Made by a program: the position numbers and the translations under genes. From assembly GCF_016827675.1 (NCBI RefSeq), contig NZ_JAERJA010000014.1:1-55732 (forward strand): 55,732 nucleotides of DNA. Reading direction: 5' to 3'. Below are positions 23,375 to 32,387 of the stretch, in pieces. The notes below the pieces were generated by a model, which searched no databases, was not told where the DNA came from, and was given only the letters and a program-made list of their open reading frames with translations. Position 1 is the first letter of the stretch. Every line of letters starts with the position of its first letter. The DNA is from Nocardioides limicola. GTDB taxonomy: Bacteria; Actinomycetota; Actinomycetes; Propionibacteriales; Nocardioidaceae.

Positions 23375-25396
23375 GTGGCAGACGAAGGGACCAGCATCCT
23401 CGATGTCCTGGTCAACCAGGTCGAGGACGCGAGCCTTCGTTCTCGGATCGCCCGCGAGATCGAACTGCTGCGTGGCTCCCGCAGTTTCGGTCTCGTGTTC
23501 GACCGTCACCTCCCCGAGTCCGTGCGCCTGCCTGAGCACCCCATCCGCAAGGGTGTCCGGGTTGCGCTGAGTGACGAATCCTCCGACGAGACCTGGCCGG
23601 TCCTCGGCTTCACTGACAAGACCCGCAAGGTCGCCGTTCTGGGCGTGGGGAAGGAGCGCCCTGTCGATGACCTGATCGTCATCCGTGAGTTCGGCGAGCC
23701 GGTCTACCCGGGCCTGGAGTCCGTCGAGCGCATCCAGAACGGCCCCAACGATGCTCCGTGGCACACGGTCATCAACGGTGAGAACTTCCACGCACTCCAG
23801 GCGCTCCGCTCCACCCATCGGGACAAGGTCGACCTCATTTACATCGACCCGCCCTACAACACTGGAGGCAAGACCTCCTGGCTCTACAACGACAAGTTCG
23901 TTGATCGCAGTGACCGAGCCAAGTCGTCGAAATGGCTCTCGTTCATGGAGCGAAGACTGAAGATCGCGCGGGACCTGCTTAAGGACTCCGGCGCCATCTT
24001 CGTCAGCATCGGTGACGACGAGCAGCATCGGCTCCGGTTGCTGATGGACCAGGTGTTCGGTCCTGACAACTGCGTAAACGTGCTCACAGTCGAGATGTCC
24101 ACGACGTCTGGGCCCAAGACCGTCAACGCGCAGCAAGGGACCATCGTCAAGAACTGCGAGTTCGTGCTCATCTATCGCAAGAGCTCCGCGTTCGACGATG
24201 TCTCGCATACGCCACTGGTCGACAGCGTTGAGGGCTGGGCGCAGAACTACTCGTGGTGGCTGCACGATGACGGCGCTATGGGGACCTTGGCTGAGCAACT
24301 GCTGGCCGATGAGAAAGTCGCCGCAGATATTGCGGCCCTCGGTATGAGTGGGCGTGGAACGTTCAGCATGAACCGAATGAGCGACCTGCTGGTGTTGTCA
24401 GATGCAGCGCGAGAGTTCGTCGAGAAGAACGTCGACCGGATTGCGAGAACGGACCGCCTTCCCGTTTCCTGCCGGGGACAGAACCCGCCCCAGGGGCGCT
24501 ACGTACGCTTCCACGCGGATCACCGCGAGTACATCTTGACCACCCTGTCGAGTGGTACCGAGGTGCAGGTACTTCCGCTTTCCCTCAACTACCGGTGGAG
24601 CGACGACCACAAGCCCCGGTACGGTCGCACGGTCCTACGGGGTGACCTGTGGAAGGGATTCTTCAAGGACATGGCCCGAGTGGACCGCGAAGGTGGAATC
24701 CCCTTCAACAACGGCAAGAAGCCGATTCGGCTCATCCAGCAACTGGTTCGCTGGGCAAACAACAGCCCCGATGCCGTGATCGTTGACTTCTTCGCCGGGT
24801 CGGGCAGCACTGCCCACGCAGTGATGGAGATGAACTCGCGAGACGGCGGGCGGCGCCAGTGCATCCTCGTCACCAACAACGAGGTCGGCATCGATCAGGC
24901 GAAGGCACTCCGGAAGAAGGGGCTACACCCCGGCGACCCCGAGTGGGAGTCCCAGGGAGTGTTCCAAGCCGTGACGACCACCAGGATCAAGAACGTCCTC
25001 GATAGCGGCGCCAAGGCGAACGTCGAGTTCTTCAACCTGACCTACCTCGACCCGGGCCGAGTGCGCAGGGGACACGAGTACGAGGCAGTGGCACCGCTGA
25101 TGTGGCTCGAAGGCGGCGCCCGGGGGGAGCGGGTCGACACGATCCCCGACGACGGCTGGGCGCTCACCGACTCGTACGGCGTCCTGTTCACCGTCGACGA
25201 GCTGGCGCCGTTCGCAGACGCGGTGTCGAGAGCCGCGTCCGAGGAGCGGCCACCTGCCATCATCTTCGTCATCACCGACTCGCCGACCGAGTACCAGCAG
25301 GCGTGTGAACGACTTCCTGTCGGGATCGAGACCGTGCGGCTTTACCAGGACTACCTGTCGAACTACACCATCAACATCGAGGGCGGTGCCCGGTGA
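23375..25396 (+). CDS. mod: Type III restriction-modification N6-adenine methyltransferase (Mod), 673 aa
   Basis: The catalytic DPPYNTGG (158-165) precedes the AdoMet-binding DFFAGSGST (about 471-479), the order of beta-class amino-methyltransferases. The variable centre (about 250-450) is the target recognition region. The GTG start follows GGAGGGTGG. It overlaps the Res gene (GTGA), the classic mod-res arrangement. It protects the plasmid and marks the host genome; the recognition sequence cannot be read from the protein. Confidence 0.9.
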   Translation: MADEGTSILDVLVNQVEDASLRSRIAREIELLRGSRSFGLVFDRHLPESVRLPEHPIRKGVRVALSDESSDETWPVLGFTDKTRKVAVLGVGKERPVDDLIVIREFGEPVYPGLESVERIQNGPNDAPWHTVINGENFHALQALRSTHRDKVDLIYIDPPYNTGGKTSWLYNDKFVDRSDRAKSSKWLSFMERRLKIARDLLKDSGAIFVSIGDDEQHRLRLLMDQVFGPDNCVNVLTVEMSTTSGPKTVNAQQGTIVKNCEFVLIYRKSSAFDDVSHTPLVDSVEGWAQNYSWWLHDDGAMGTLAEQLLADEKVAADIAALGMSGRGTFSMNRMSDLLVLSDAAREFVEKNVDRIARTDRLPVSCRGQNPPQGRYVRFHADHREYILTTLSSGTEVQVLPLSLNYRWSDDHKPRYGRTVLRGDLWKGFFKDMARVDREGGIPFNNGKKPIRLIQQLVRWANNSPDAVIVDFFAGSGSTAHAVMEMNSRDGGRRQCILVTNNEVGIDQAKALRKKGLHPGDPEWESQGVFQAVTTTRIKNVLDSGAKANVEFFNLTYLDPGRVRRGHEYEAVAPLMWLEGGARGERVDTIPDDGWALTDSYGVLFTVDELAPFADAVSRAASEERPPAIIFVITDSPTEYQQACERLPVGIETVRLYQDYLSNYTINIEGGAR

Positions 25397-27948
25397 AGTT
25401 CACGCTTGAGGACTACCAGGACAAGGCCGTCGAACGCGTCCTCGCCGCCCTGACAAAGGCCCGTCGGGGATACGAGGAGGACGGCGAGAAGACCGCCGTT
25501 GGCCTCACCGCCCCGACCGGCGCGGGAAAGACCGTCATCGCCACCGCCGTGCTGGAAGGCATCTACCAGGGCACACCCAGTCGCGACCCGGACCCACTTG
25601 CAACCGTCTTGTGGCTCACAGACGACCGGTCCCTCAACGCCCAGACCATCGGAAAGATCCTCCAGGCGTCCGGCGGGCGCATCGACGCCAACCGGATCCG
25701 GTTCCTGTGGGACCTCGACGAGCGGGTCCTGGAACCGGGCTTCATCTACTTCGTCCATATCCAGGCGCTCCAGAAGAACTCCACGCTGCATGCCCACCGC
25801 CCTGACGGCACCAAGAACGACAAGCGCACCTACGGTGCGTGGGACATGATCGCCAACACCGTCCAGGACCGTGGCGAAGACTTCATCGTCATCTGGGACG
25901 AGGCACACCGGGGCTCCGGCACCACGAAGACGGACCGGAAGTCCATCGCGGGAACCATCGTCAATGGAGGCCCGACGAACATTGGCACCCAGCAGCCTGC
26001 CGCACCCGTGGTGCTCGGCATCTCCGCAACACCTGACCGGTTCTACTCGGCCATGAAGGCCGCCGACCGGACGATGCGACTCGTTGAAGTCCCGCCTGGC
26101 GACGTGCGTGAATCCGGCCTGCTGAAGGACCGCATACTCCTGCGGAACATCGCCGAGGACCAATCAGCGGACAACACGATGCTCGCGCTCGCCGTCGAGG
26201 ATCTGAAGGACGCCGGCAAGGCATGGCGGGCACACCACCAGAACACGGGGGACCGGCTGGTTGAGCCTCTCCTCGTCGTCCAGGTGCCGCCCAAGGTCAC
26301 CGAGAAGCGCCTGACCGAGATTCTCGACGTCATCGCCACCGCGTGGTCTGAACTGACCGGCCATGCCGTAGCCCACGCCTTCGGAGACCCCCACGGTCCG
26401 CTCACTGTCGGCGACCGGACGGTCAGGTATCTGCCGCCGCAGGCAATCTCGGGGGACGACCGCGCCCGGGTGGTCCTGTTCAAGTCCGCACTGACGACCG
26501 GCTGGGACTGCCCTCGTGCAGAGGTGCTGGTGTCGTTCCAGGGCAAGGACTCCTACACCGAGATCGCCCAGTTGATAGGACGCCTGGTCCGGACTCCTCT
26601 CGCGCAGCGGGTCGACGGTGGCGATGACCGGCTCAACGAGGTCGTCGCCTATCTGCCGGGCTTCAGGACCGAGCACGTCGTGCGCGTGGTCAACGCGCTC
26701 ACCGAGGACGAGACGGTCCAGACCGAGGTCCTGATCTCCCCGGAGATGTGCAGTCGCTCCACGAAGGTGCCGGGCGAGGTGTTCGAGCTCCTCGACACCC
26801 TGCCGTCGTACATGCGACCCAGGGTGTCGTACCCGTCCCGGACCGCTCAGTTGATGCGGTTGGCGGCAGCGCTCAACGAGTACGGGCCCGCGCCGGGGGA
26901 GCGGTTCGTCGCGAACGCCCCGACGAAGGCCAAGGCGTGGATTGTCGATCAGATGCGTGCCGCCGATGGCCAGCGCAAGGACGAGATCGACAAGAAGGTC
27001 GATGACATCCTGGCCCTCAAAGTTGGCACCACGGTCGTCGGCTACGGCGAAGCCATCATGTTGTCGGGGGACACGCAGGAGTTCGCCACCTCCGAGCGTG
27101 ACCTCGACGGCTACTACAACAAGGCCGTCCGGCTTCTCCCGGACGGCGCAGCGGCCTGGTACTACAACGACCTTTGCAACCGCGACTATGAGGAAGTGGA
27201 CGCCGGCGTCCGGGTGGCCGCGATGGCCGGGCTCGGCTTCAAGGACGTCATCGAGGAGGCAGCCGCCAGTCTGATCCGCACCTGGCGGGATCAGCACCGT
27301 TCAGCGGTGTCCCGCCTGCAGCGATGGGTGCGTGACCTCATCGAGCCCCTCTGGCACCTCGGGTCATCGCCGATGCATCCAACAACGGTGGAGGCCCGAG
27401 AGGTCTACCCAGCATCGACACAGAAGGTGAAGGGCGACCAGACCGAGCGGATCCCGACCTATCCCCATCACTTGTACGTGATCCCGGAGGGACGGAAGGG
27501 AACCGGGGAGTTCCCCGTCGACACCTCTCGGTCCTCGTGGGAACGGAAGGTGCTGGAGGCCGAACTCAACGCATCGACGCTCCTCGGCTGGTACCGCAAC
27601 CCGCCTTCCGGGCGCCACGCCCTGGCGATCTCATACGAGTTCGGCGACCAGCACCTCCTCATGCACCCCGACTTCCTGTTCTGGCACAACGACGGCGACG
27701 GCATCGTCATGGACATCGTGGACCCCCACCAGCACAATCAGGCCGACACTGGACCCAAGTGGAGCGCACTCGCCAAGTACGCCCAAGACCACCCCGACCG
27801 CGTCCGCCGCTGCCTCGCAATCATTGAAGTCGGGGGGAGAATCCGAGCGCTCGATCTCACGGCCCCCGGCGTTGCGGAGAGGGTCGCGGCCGCCACCAAC
27901 CAGTCACTTATCGAGGCCCTGTACGACGCCGAGGGGATGGACTACTGA
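25393..27948 (+). CDS. res: Type III restriction enzyme Res subunit, 851 aa
   Basis: Superfamily 2 helicase motifs: PTGAGKT (41-47), VIWDEAH (166-172), GISATPDR, TTGWDCPRA and QLIGRLVR. Near the C-terminus HPDFLFW (about 758-764), MDIVDPH (about 772-778) and a lysine in GPKWS suggest a PD-(D/E)xK nuclease, though the usual ExK is replaced by D-x-V. It translocates DNA and cleaves when two unmodified sites meet. Confidence 0.88.
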   Translation: MKFTLEDYQDKAVERVLAALTKARRGYEEDGEKTAVGLTAPTGAGKTVIATAVLEGIYQGTPSRDPDPLATVLWLTDDRSLNAQTIGKILQASGGRIDANRIRFLWDLDERVLEPGFIYFVHIQALQKNSTLHAHRPDGTKNDKRTYGAWDMIANTVQDRGEDFIVIWDEAHRGSGTTKTDRKSIAGTIVNGGPTNIGTQQPAAPVVLGISATPDRFYSAMKAADRTMRLVEVPPGDVRESGLLKDRILLRNIAEDQSADNTMLALAVEDLKDAGKAWRAHHQNTGDRLVEPLLVVQVPPKVTEKRLTEILDVIATAWSELTGHAVAHAFGDPHGPLTVGDRTVRYLPPQAISGDDRARVVLFKSALTTGWDCPRAEVLVSFQGKDSYTEIAQLIGRLVRTPLAQRVDGGDDRLNEVVAYLPGFRTEHVVRVVNALTEDETVQTEVLISPEMCSRSTKVPGEVFELLDTLPSYMRPRVSYPSRTAQLMRLAAALNEYGPAPGERFVANAPTKAKAWIVDQMRAADGQRKDEIDKKVDDILALKVGTTVVGYGEAIMLSGDTQEFATSERDLDGYYNKAVRLLPDGAAAWYYNDLCNRDYEEVDAGVRVAAMAGLGFKDVIEEAAASLIRTWRDQHRSAVSRLQRWVRDLIEPLWHLGSSPMHPTTVEAREVYPASTQKVKGDQTERIPTYPHHLYVIPEGRKGTGEFPVDTSRSSWERKVLEAELNASTLLGWYRNPPSGRHALAISYEFGDQHLLMHPDFLFWHNDGDGIVMDIVDPHQHNQADTGPKWSALAKYAQDHPDRVRRCLAIIEVGGRIRALDLTAPGVAERVAAATNQSLIEALYDAEGMDY

Positions 27949-28029
27949 TCGAGGAACAAGTGCAGCGCAGGCATGAATAGTTTCGTATAACTACTCCAGT
28001 TCTATACGTACCTATGCGACGCTGGCCGG

Positions 28030-29178
28030 ATGAAACCAAGTCCCTACTCACCTGGCTCACAGCCCGGCTACCTCGCCGGCCGCGGGTCTGAGCTTGAAGC
28101 AATCCGCACCCGGCTGGCCCGGGTAACGATGCTCAACCGTTCCGGCGGCCCGCTGTTGGCCTTCTACGGCTCACGTGGGCTGGGGAAAACCTCACTCCTG
28201 CGCGAAGCTCAGCGCCAGGCGCAGGCCGCTGGCTTCCTCACGGCCTGGGTGACCGGGCGCGACGATGTATCGCTCGCGCCCGAACTGGCACGCTGGCTGG
28301 GGGAGGAGATCAGGCGGGAGAAGGCGTTCGGTGACCGCGCGAAGGGTCTGCTGCACAACCTGGACAGAGTCCAGGTCGAGCTCGGCGTGCCGGGTGCGAG
28401 GGTAGGTTTCGAAGTCGCCAGCTCGCGTGAGAGTGCCGCAATTGAGGAGGCGCTTGAGGATGCTGGCCGGTTCGCACGCAACCACGACAAGCACGGACTA
28501 GCGCTGTTCGTGGATGAGTTCCAAGAGGCACGCCTAGGTGATCGCCGATCGCTGTTGATTGCACTCCAGCACTTCGACGGCGCACCGGCCGGGTGCCCAG
28601 TCGCGATCATTGCAGCCGGGCTTCCCTCGATGCATGCGGCGGTTCCTGAAGCCGCTACGTTCGGGGAGCGTACTGACTTCATCGAGGTAGGTCTGCTGAC
28701 CGACGTCGCGGTGGCCGAGGCGCTCCGCCTACCCGCTAAGCGACTCGATGTCGAGTGGTCCGATGACGCGATCGGGGCTGCTATCGAGCAAGCCGCCGGC
28801 TACCCCCATCGTGTGCAGCTCATCGGTGACATGACGTGGCAGGCTGCGCGGCCGAGCCAGGGAGACCTCATCGCAGCCGGTCACGTGCAGCAAGCCGCGG
28901 ATCTGGTCGACCAACGAATGGCGGGTCTGTATCGGAGCCGTTTGGCCAAGCTGACCCCCGAGCAGCGGCGGTTCGTGGATGCGATGGCCGCGCTAGGTGA
29001 CGACGACGTTGCTCGGGCGGAGATCGCATCCCGACTGGCGGTAAGCACAGAGGCGGTCAGCCGGCCGCGGCAGGAGCTGGTCGACCGTGGAGTCATCGAG
29101 CCGGCCGGGCACGGCAGGCTGCGCTTTACCGTTCCAGGTTTCGCCAGGTACGTGCGGGACCTCAACGTGCCCGAGTGA
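28030..29178 (+). CDS. AAA/STAND-type ATPase with C-terminal winged helix, 382 aa
   Basis: GSRGLGKTS (47-55) is Walker A and LALFVDEFQEA (157-167) Walker B. The C-terminal 80 residues (LTPEQRRFVDAMAALGDDDV, then ARAEIASRLAVSTEAVSRPR) form a winged helix. This ORC/STAND-like ATPase layout occurs in regulators and defence proteins. It follows the type III system by 81 bases and may be a defence accessory or an independent regulator. Confidence 0.7.
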   Translation: MKPSPYSPGSQPGYLAGRGSELEAIRTRLARVTMLNRSGGPLLAFYGSRGLGKTSLLREAQRQAQAAGFLTAWVTGRDDVSLAPELARWLGEEIRREKAFGDRAKGLLHNLDRVQVELGVPGARVGFEVASSRESAAIEEALEDAGRFARNHDKHGLALFVDEFQEARLGDRRSLLIALQHFDGAPAGCPVAIIAAGLPSMHAAVPEAATFGERTDFIEVGLLTDVAVAEALRLPAKRLDVEWSDDAIGAAIEQAAGYPHRVQLIGDMTWQAARPSQGDLIAAGHVQQAADLVDQRMAGLYRSRLAKLTPEQRRFVDAMAALGDDDVARAEIASRLAVSTEAVSRPRQELVDRGVIEPAGHGRLRFTVPGFARYVRDLNVPE

Positions 29179-29187
29179 CCGTTGAAC

Positions 29188-29478
29188 CTAGTTCCGGCGC
29201 TCGGGAGGCGTGCCGGGCGTTTCAACTGTTCCGAAGTCCTCGAGCGCCCGGAGCAACTCCCGGAAGCGGGTCTGGTCGACGGTGTAGGTCCGGTCCTCTG
29301 CCTGGGCCAGAACCCCGGTGTCGAGGAGTGCTCGGGTGTTGAGGCTGACCACGGCCCGCTCCACTCCGAGGGCGCGGACTGCGTCGACCTGGCGGGTGCC
29401 GGGGTGCAATGCGTAGTAGTGGATCAGGTGGACGCGCAGTTCGCTCCCGAAGGCCTGGGTGGCGGCGTGCACGCTCAT
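29188..29478 (-). CDS. Small winged-helix DNA-binding protein, 96 aa
   Basis: ATQAFGSELRVHLIHYYALH, then QVDAVRALGVERAVVSLNTR and ALLDTGVLAQ reads as an ArsR/MarR-like winged helix. It is convergent with the ATPase gene (gap of nine bases). The ATG at 29478 overlaps the stop of a 23-codon leader; a GTG at 29514 could add 12 residues. The upstream palindrome TTGAC-AATC-GTCAA with GTCAATTGAC at 29570-29590 is a likely autoregulatory operator. Confidence 0.65.
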   Translation of the reverse strand: MSVHAATQAFGSELRVHLIHYYALHPGTRQVDAVRALGVERAVVSLNTRALLDTGVLAQAEDRTYTVDQTRFRELLRALEDFGTVETPGTPPERRN

Positions 29479-29546
29479 GGGCGTGGGGACCGCGATGGGC
29501 AGGCGTTTGGGCACGCCAGCATTCTGCCGGGTTCGGACTGGCTCAT
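29475..29546 (-). CDS. 23-codon leader reading frame
   Basis: ATG at 29546 preceded by GGAGGG at good spacing; the peptide is MSQSEPGRMLACPNACPSRS plus three residues and stops in an ATGA overlap with the winged-helix gene. The strong ribosome site belongs to this frame and not to the longer gene, which suggests translational coupling or attenuation. It is short enough to be chance. Confidence 0.35.
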   Translation of the reverse strand: MSQSEPGRMLACPNACPSRSPRP

Positions 29547-29569
29547 GGTGACTCGCCCTCCGTAGCGTG

Positions 29570-29590
29570 TTGACAATCGTCAATTGACAA
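29570..29590 (-). promoter_or_regulatory. Overlapping palindromes, putative operator
   Basis: TTGAC-AATC-GTCAA and GTCAATTGAC share bases in one 21-base stretch upstream of the winged-helix gene. On the minus strand CTTGTCAATTGACG could also supply a -35-like hexamer. Probable binding site of the winged-helix protein. Confidence 0.45.
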
Positions 29591-29720
29591 GTGACGATGA
29601 TACTAGCTTCTGAGTGCCTCAGAGGGACGCGTCGAAGCTGACGAACCGAACTTCCAGGGGTGCTACGAGGCACAGCGATCCCGCACACTTGACTCGGACA
29701 GCAGAAGGGGGCACTCGGAA

Positions 29721-30080
29721 ATGGGCCAGTCCACGCCACACTCGGGAGCACTTCTGCTTGCCCTCGACACCGTCGTCGCGGCCGACGCCACCACCACTGG
29801 TGTGGAAGGCAGCCGTGACCTCTCGGGTGGAAATGTCCGAGAGTTCCTCGCGGCGGCTCGAACGTCCCCCCACGTCGAGCGATCCGCGAGAGCTGGCGCA
29901 CCCGAGATGTCGGTCCTGTCCGCCGGCATGCGTCAGCACCGTCACCCCCAGGCCCGGGACCCCCGTTACTGGGCCTGGGGGTGGCGGACTCCTACGTCAC
30001 GACCGAGGGTGAGTCACGTCTCAGTGGTAGCCGAATACGCTCAGCTGAGACATGTCACGTCCTCGGGAAGGAATCGCTGA
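29721..30080 (+). CDS. Doubtful hypothetical reading frame
   Basis: The frame has moderately high GC3 up to about 29940 and AGAAGGGGG upstream, but runs straight through the 13-base hairpin at 29943-29983 and shows no recognised domain. A real gene might end earlier or not exist. The surrounding gap 29547-30079 otherwise holds only the operator, the hairpin and the Tad leader. Confidence 0.25.
   Translation: MGQSTPHSGALLLALDTVVAADATTTGVEGSRDLSGGNVREFLAAARTSPHVERSARAGAPEMSVLSAGMRQHRHPQARDPRYWAWGWRTPTSRPRVSHVSVVAEYAQLRHVTSSGRNR
29943..29983. terminator. Strong 13-bp hairpin
   Basis: CACCCCCAGGCCC (29943-29955) and GGGCCTGGGGGTG (29971-29983) pair perfectly around a 15-base loop. There is no clear T-run, so it is either a U-less actinobacterial terminator insulating the Tad operon or a structural element. 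Confidence 0.5.
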
Positions 30081-30715
30081 TGCGCACCCAATCTCGTCTC
30101 AACCGGATCACTATCGGTGTGATCGCCGCGGCCCTCACACTGTCCGCCGCGGCCTGCACAAACGATGAGGAGCCCGAGGCCCTCCCCACACCGACAGTCA
30201 CCGTCGAACCAGAACCAGATCCAGACCCGACCCCGGACTGGCACGCCGACTACACGCCCGAGCAGCTCGAACTGTTCGAGGCCGCGGTGGACCGGATCGC
30301 GGAGTACGAACGCCGAGCCGAGCCGATCTGGCGTCACGGGAAAGTCACCCAGCGAGCCGAGGACTTGTTCCAGGAGTTCTTCCCCGACCCCCAGTGGCGC
30401 ACCCAGCTGAGCGACCTCCAGTGGTCTGAAGACAACGGACTATCTCGCCAGGGCACCCCCACTGTGCACTGGAGCCGACCGACCCACATCGGCGTCGGCG
30501 AAGACGGCGGCAGCGTGCGACTTGAGCAGTGCATCGACCGGACATCGGTCACCGCGTACCAGAACGGGGAACCGAGACCCCGGAGCGAAGGAGCAGACAA
30601 GCCGCACATCCGGGAGATCAACGTGGACAAGCCGGCTGGTTACGACTGGCTGCTCTACGAGTGGCCGCCGCTGCGTACCCCCACCGAGCCGGAGCGGACA
30701 CCATGCGAGCCCTGA
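30080..30715 (+). CDS. Lipoprotein at head of Tad pilus operon, 211 aa
   Basis: The lipobox LSAAAC follows a hydrophobic signal (MRTQSRLNRITIGVIAAALT), with the modified Cys at about 27, and then a Pro/Glu/Asp-rich spacer. The remainder is a soluble extracellular domain without a recognised fold. The ATG at 30080 follows GGAAGGAA. It overlaps the next gene by 13 bases and probably supports surface assembly of the pilus. Confidence 0.7.
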   Translation: MRTQSRLNRITIGVIAAALTLSAAACTNDEEPEALPTPTVTVEPEPDPDPTPDWHADYTPEQLELFEAAVDRIAEYERRAEPIWRHGKVTQRAEDLFQEFFPDPQWRTQLSDLQWSEDNGLSRQGTPTVHWSRPTHIGVGEDGGSVRLEQCIDRTSVTAYQNGEPRPRSEGADKPHIREINVDKPAGYDWLLYEWPPLRTPTEPERTPCEP

Positions 30716-31674
30716 TCAGTGCGCTGTTGGTGGCGGCCACGTTGAGCGTGCTGCCACCGGCATCAGCGGAACCAACCTGCGGTCCTGGCCAAGAGCCCGT
30801 CTACGACGGTGATGGGTGGGTGTGCACCACTGTGGTGGACCCCGGGACCCCCGGCGGCGGAGCTGGTGGGGGCGGGGGCGGCAACGCCGGTGGCGGTAGC
30901 GGTGGGGGGCAGTCGGGGCCGCAGCAGTGCTGGGACAGCCACGGGAACTCGGTGCCTTGCAACCCTCCCGGTACGTCGTACAGCTGGTTCGCTTCTCAGC
31001 AGTGCTACGCCTACCTGCAGTTCCCTCAGCCCGAGCCGACCAACTCGGCGTGGGGTGGGAACACTGTCGACGATGGGTTCCTCTGGTTATGCATGACGTA
31101 CACCGAGATCCACGGCGGCACCGCCTCCGGGAGCTACTTCTTCGTACCGCACTCGGCAGCACCCGCGTTGCCGGATCCGGCCGCGATGGCCGAGGAGGCG
31201 TTCTCGGCGATGCGCCTCACGACCCCGACTGTGAGGCTGGCACCAGCGCCACCGTTGATGACCTATGTCGGGCTCGAAACGTGGCTGTGGATCGACCCGA
31301 GTGAATGGGAGCCGTTGACCAGGTCGGTGACCGCCGGTGACACGACGGTGACAGTGACTGCTCAGCCAGTCCGCACGACCTGGCAGCTGGGCGATGGAAA
31401 CGCCGTGGCATGCGGCTCGGCGGGCCGTGCCTGGGTGATCGGGATGACCTCGCACGAGCAGACCGAATGTCAGCACGTCTACACCCGAGTGTCGCGGTTC
31501 GAACCGGACGGCACGTTCGCCATCAGCGCGGTGATCGAGTTCCGGGTGGACTGGGTCTGCACCGGCGCCTGCCTGACCCCGGATGGAAACTTGGGTGAGG
31601 TCCCGGGGCCGGCTGGGGAGTCGGCGATCCGCGTAGGGGAGCGGCAAACAGTCGTGATCATGGGAGACAACTGA
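30703..31674 (+). CDS. Secreted Tad-locus protein with Gly-rich linker, 323 aa
   Basis: The signal peptide MRALISALLVAATLSVLPPA ends near SAEPT. A Cys pair precedes a linker of mostly glycine (about residues 45-70); a beta-rich C-terminal region with several cysteines follows. Secreted proteins of this type commonly accompany actinobacterial Tad loci. Precise role unknown. Confidence 0.7.
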   Translation: MRALISALLVAATLSVLPPASAEPTCGPGQEPVYDGDGWVCTTVVDPGTPGGGAGGGGGGNAGGGSGGGQSGPQQCWDSHGNSVPCNPPGTSYSWFASQQCYAYLQFPQPEPTNSAWGGNTVDDGFLWLCMTYTEIHGGTASGSYFFVPHSAAPALPDPAAMAEEAFSAMRLTTPTVRLAPAPPLMTYVGLETWLWIDPSEWEPLTRSVTAGDTTVTVTAQPVRTTWQLGDGNAVACGSAGRAWVIGMTSHEQTECQHVYTRVSRFEPDGTFAISAVIEFRVDWVCTGACLTPDGNLGEVPGPAGESAIRVGERQTVVIMGDN

Positions 31675-32387
31675 TGAGCAGCACGATGCAGCAGAACCCC
31701 GCCACCGGCAGCGGCTGGACGTCGCGGATCGGTTCCCGAGCTGTAGGCGGCGGTGGCGGGGCAAGGCGGGATCTGCCAGTTCGGCCGACCGCTTCGCGGG
31801 GTCGGGTTCTGGCGGCGCTGCTGCTCGTGATTGCGACCGGCCTGGCCGTCGCGGTCGTCGTGATGAGGGCCGGTGACAAAGTGGAGGTGATCGCGGTGGC
31901 CCAGCCGGTGGCTAAGGGCCAAGTGATCACTCAGAGTGATCTGCAGGCACGGTCGGTGGCTGGCGTCGAGGGCGCGATCGGCGTAGGGCAGGCGCGTGAG
32001 GTGGTCGGGAAGACCGCCGCGGTCGATCTGGTGCCGGGGCAGTTGATGCTGCCGTCGATGATTACCGACCAGGTGGTGCCAGGCCCTGGTGAGGCGCTGG
32101 TCGGGTTGGCCCTGGATCCGTCACGGGTCCCGGCCGCTGGGCTTGCGCCCGGGGATGTGGTCGCGTTGGTGGCCACCCCGGCCACGGCCAACACCGATGC
32201 GGGCGCGGAGTTGGATGCGCCGACGGTGCTGGCGGCTAGGGCGATCGTGTACGGGATCGATGGCCAGGCGTTGTCTGGTGGCCAGCAGTTGCTCACGGTG
32301 GTGGTCACTGAGGGTGAGGCAGCTCGGGTGGCGGCTTTCTCGACCGCGAACCGGGTAGCGGTGATGAAGGTGTCTGGGGGGTCTTGA
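31674..32387 (+). CDS. CpaB/RcpC-like SAF-domain protein, 237 aa
   Basis: One TM helix (about 45-64) is followed by a SAF domain (EVIAVAQPVAKGQVITQSDL onward, about 72-135) and a RcpC-like C-terminal part. CpaB/RcpC proteins belong to Flp/Tad pilus machines and may act at the cell envelope. Start and stop overlap its neighbours. Confidence 0.75.
   Translation: MSSTMQQNPATGSGWTSRIGSRAVGGGGGARRDLPVRPTASRGRVLAALLLVIATGLAVAVVVMRAGDKVEVIAVAQPVAKGQVITQSDLQARSVAGVEGAIGVGQAREVVGKTAAVDLVPGQLMLPSMITDQVVPGPGEALVGLALDPSRVPAAGLAPGDVVALVATPATANTDAGAELDAPTVLAARAIVYGIDGQALSGGQQLLTVVVTEGEAARVAAFSTANRVAVMKVSGGS

Noticed and set aside
29619..29945. Minus-strand frames opposite 29721-30080
   Set aside because: No ribosome site, poor codon bias, cross the hairpin.
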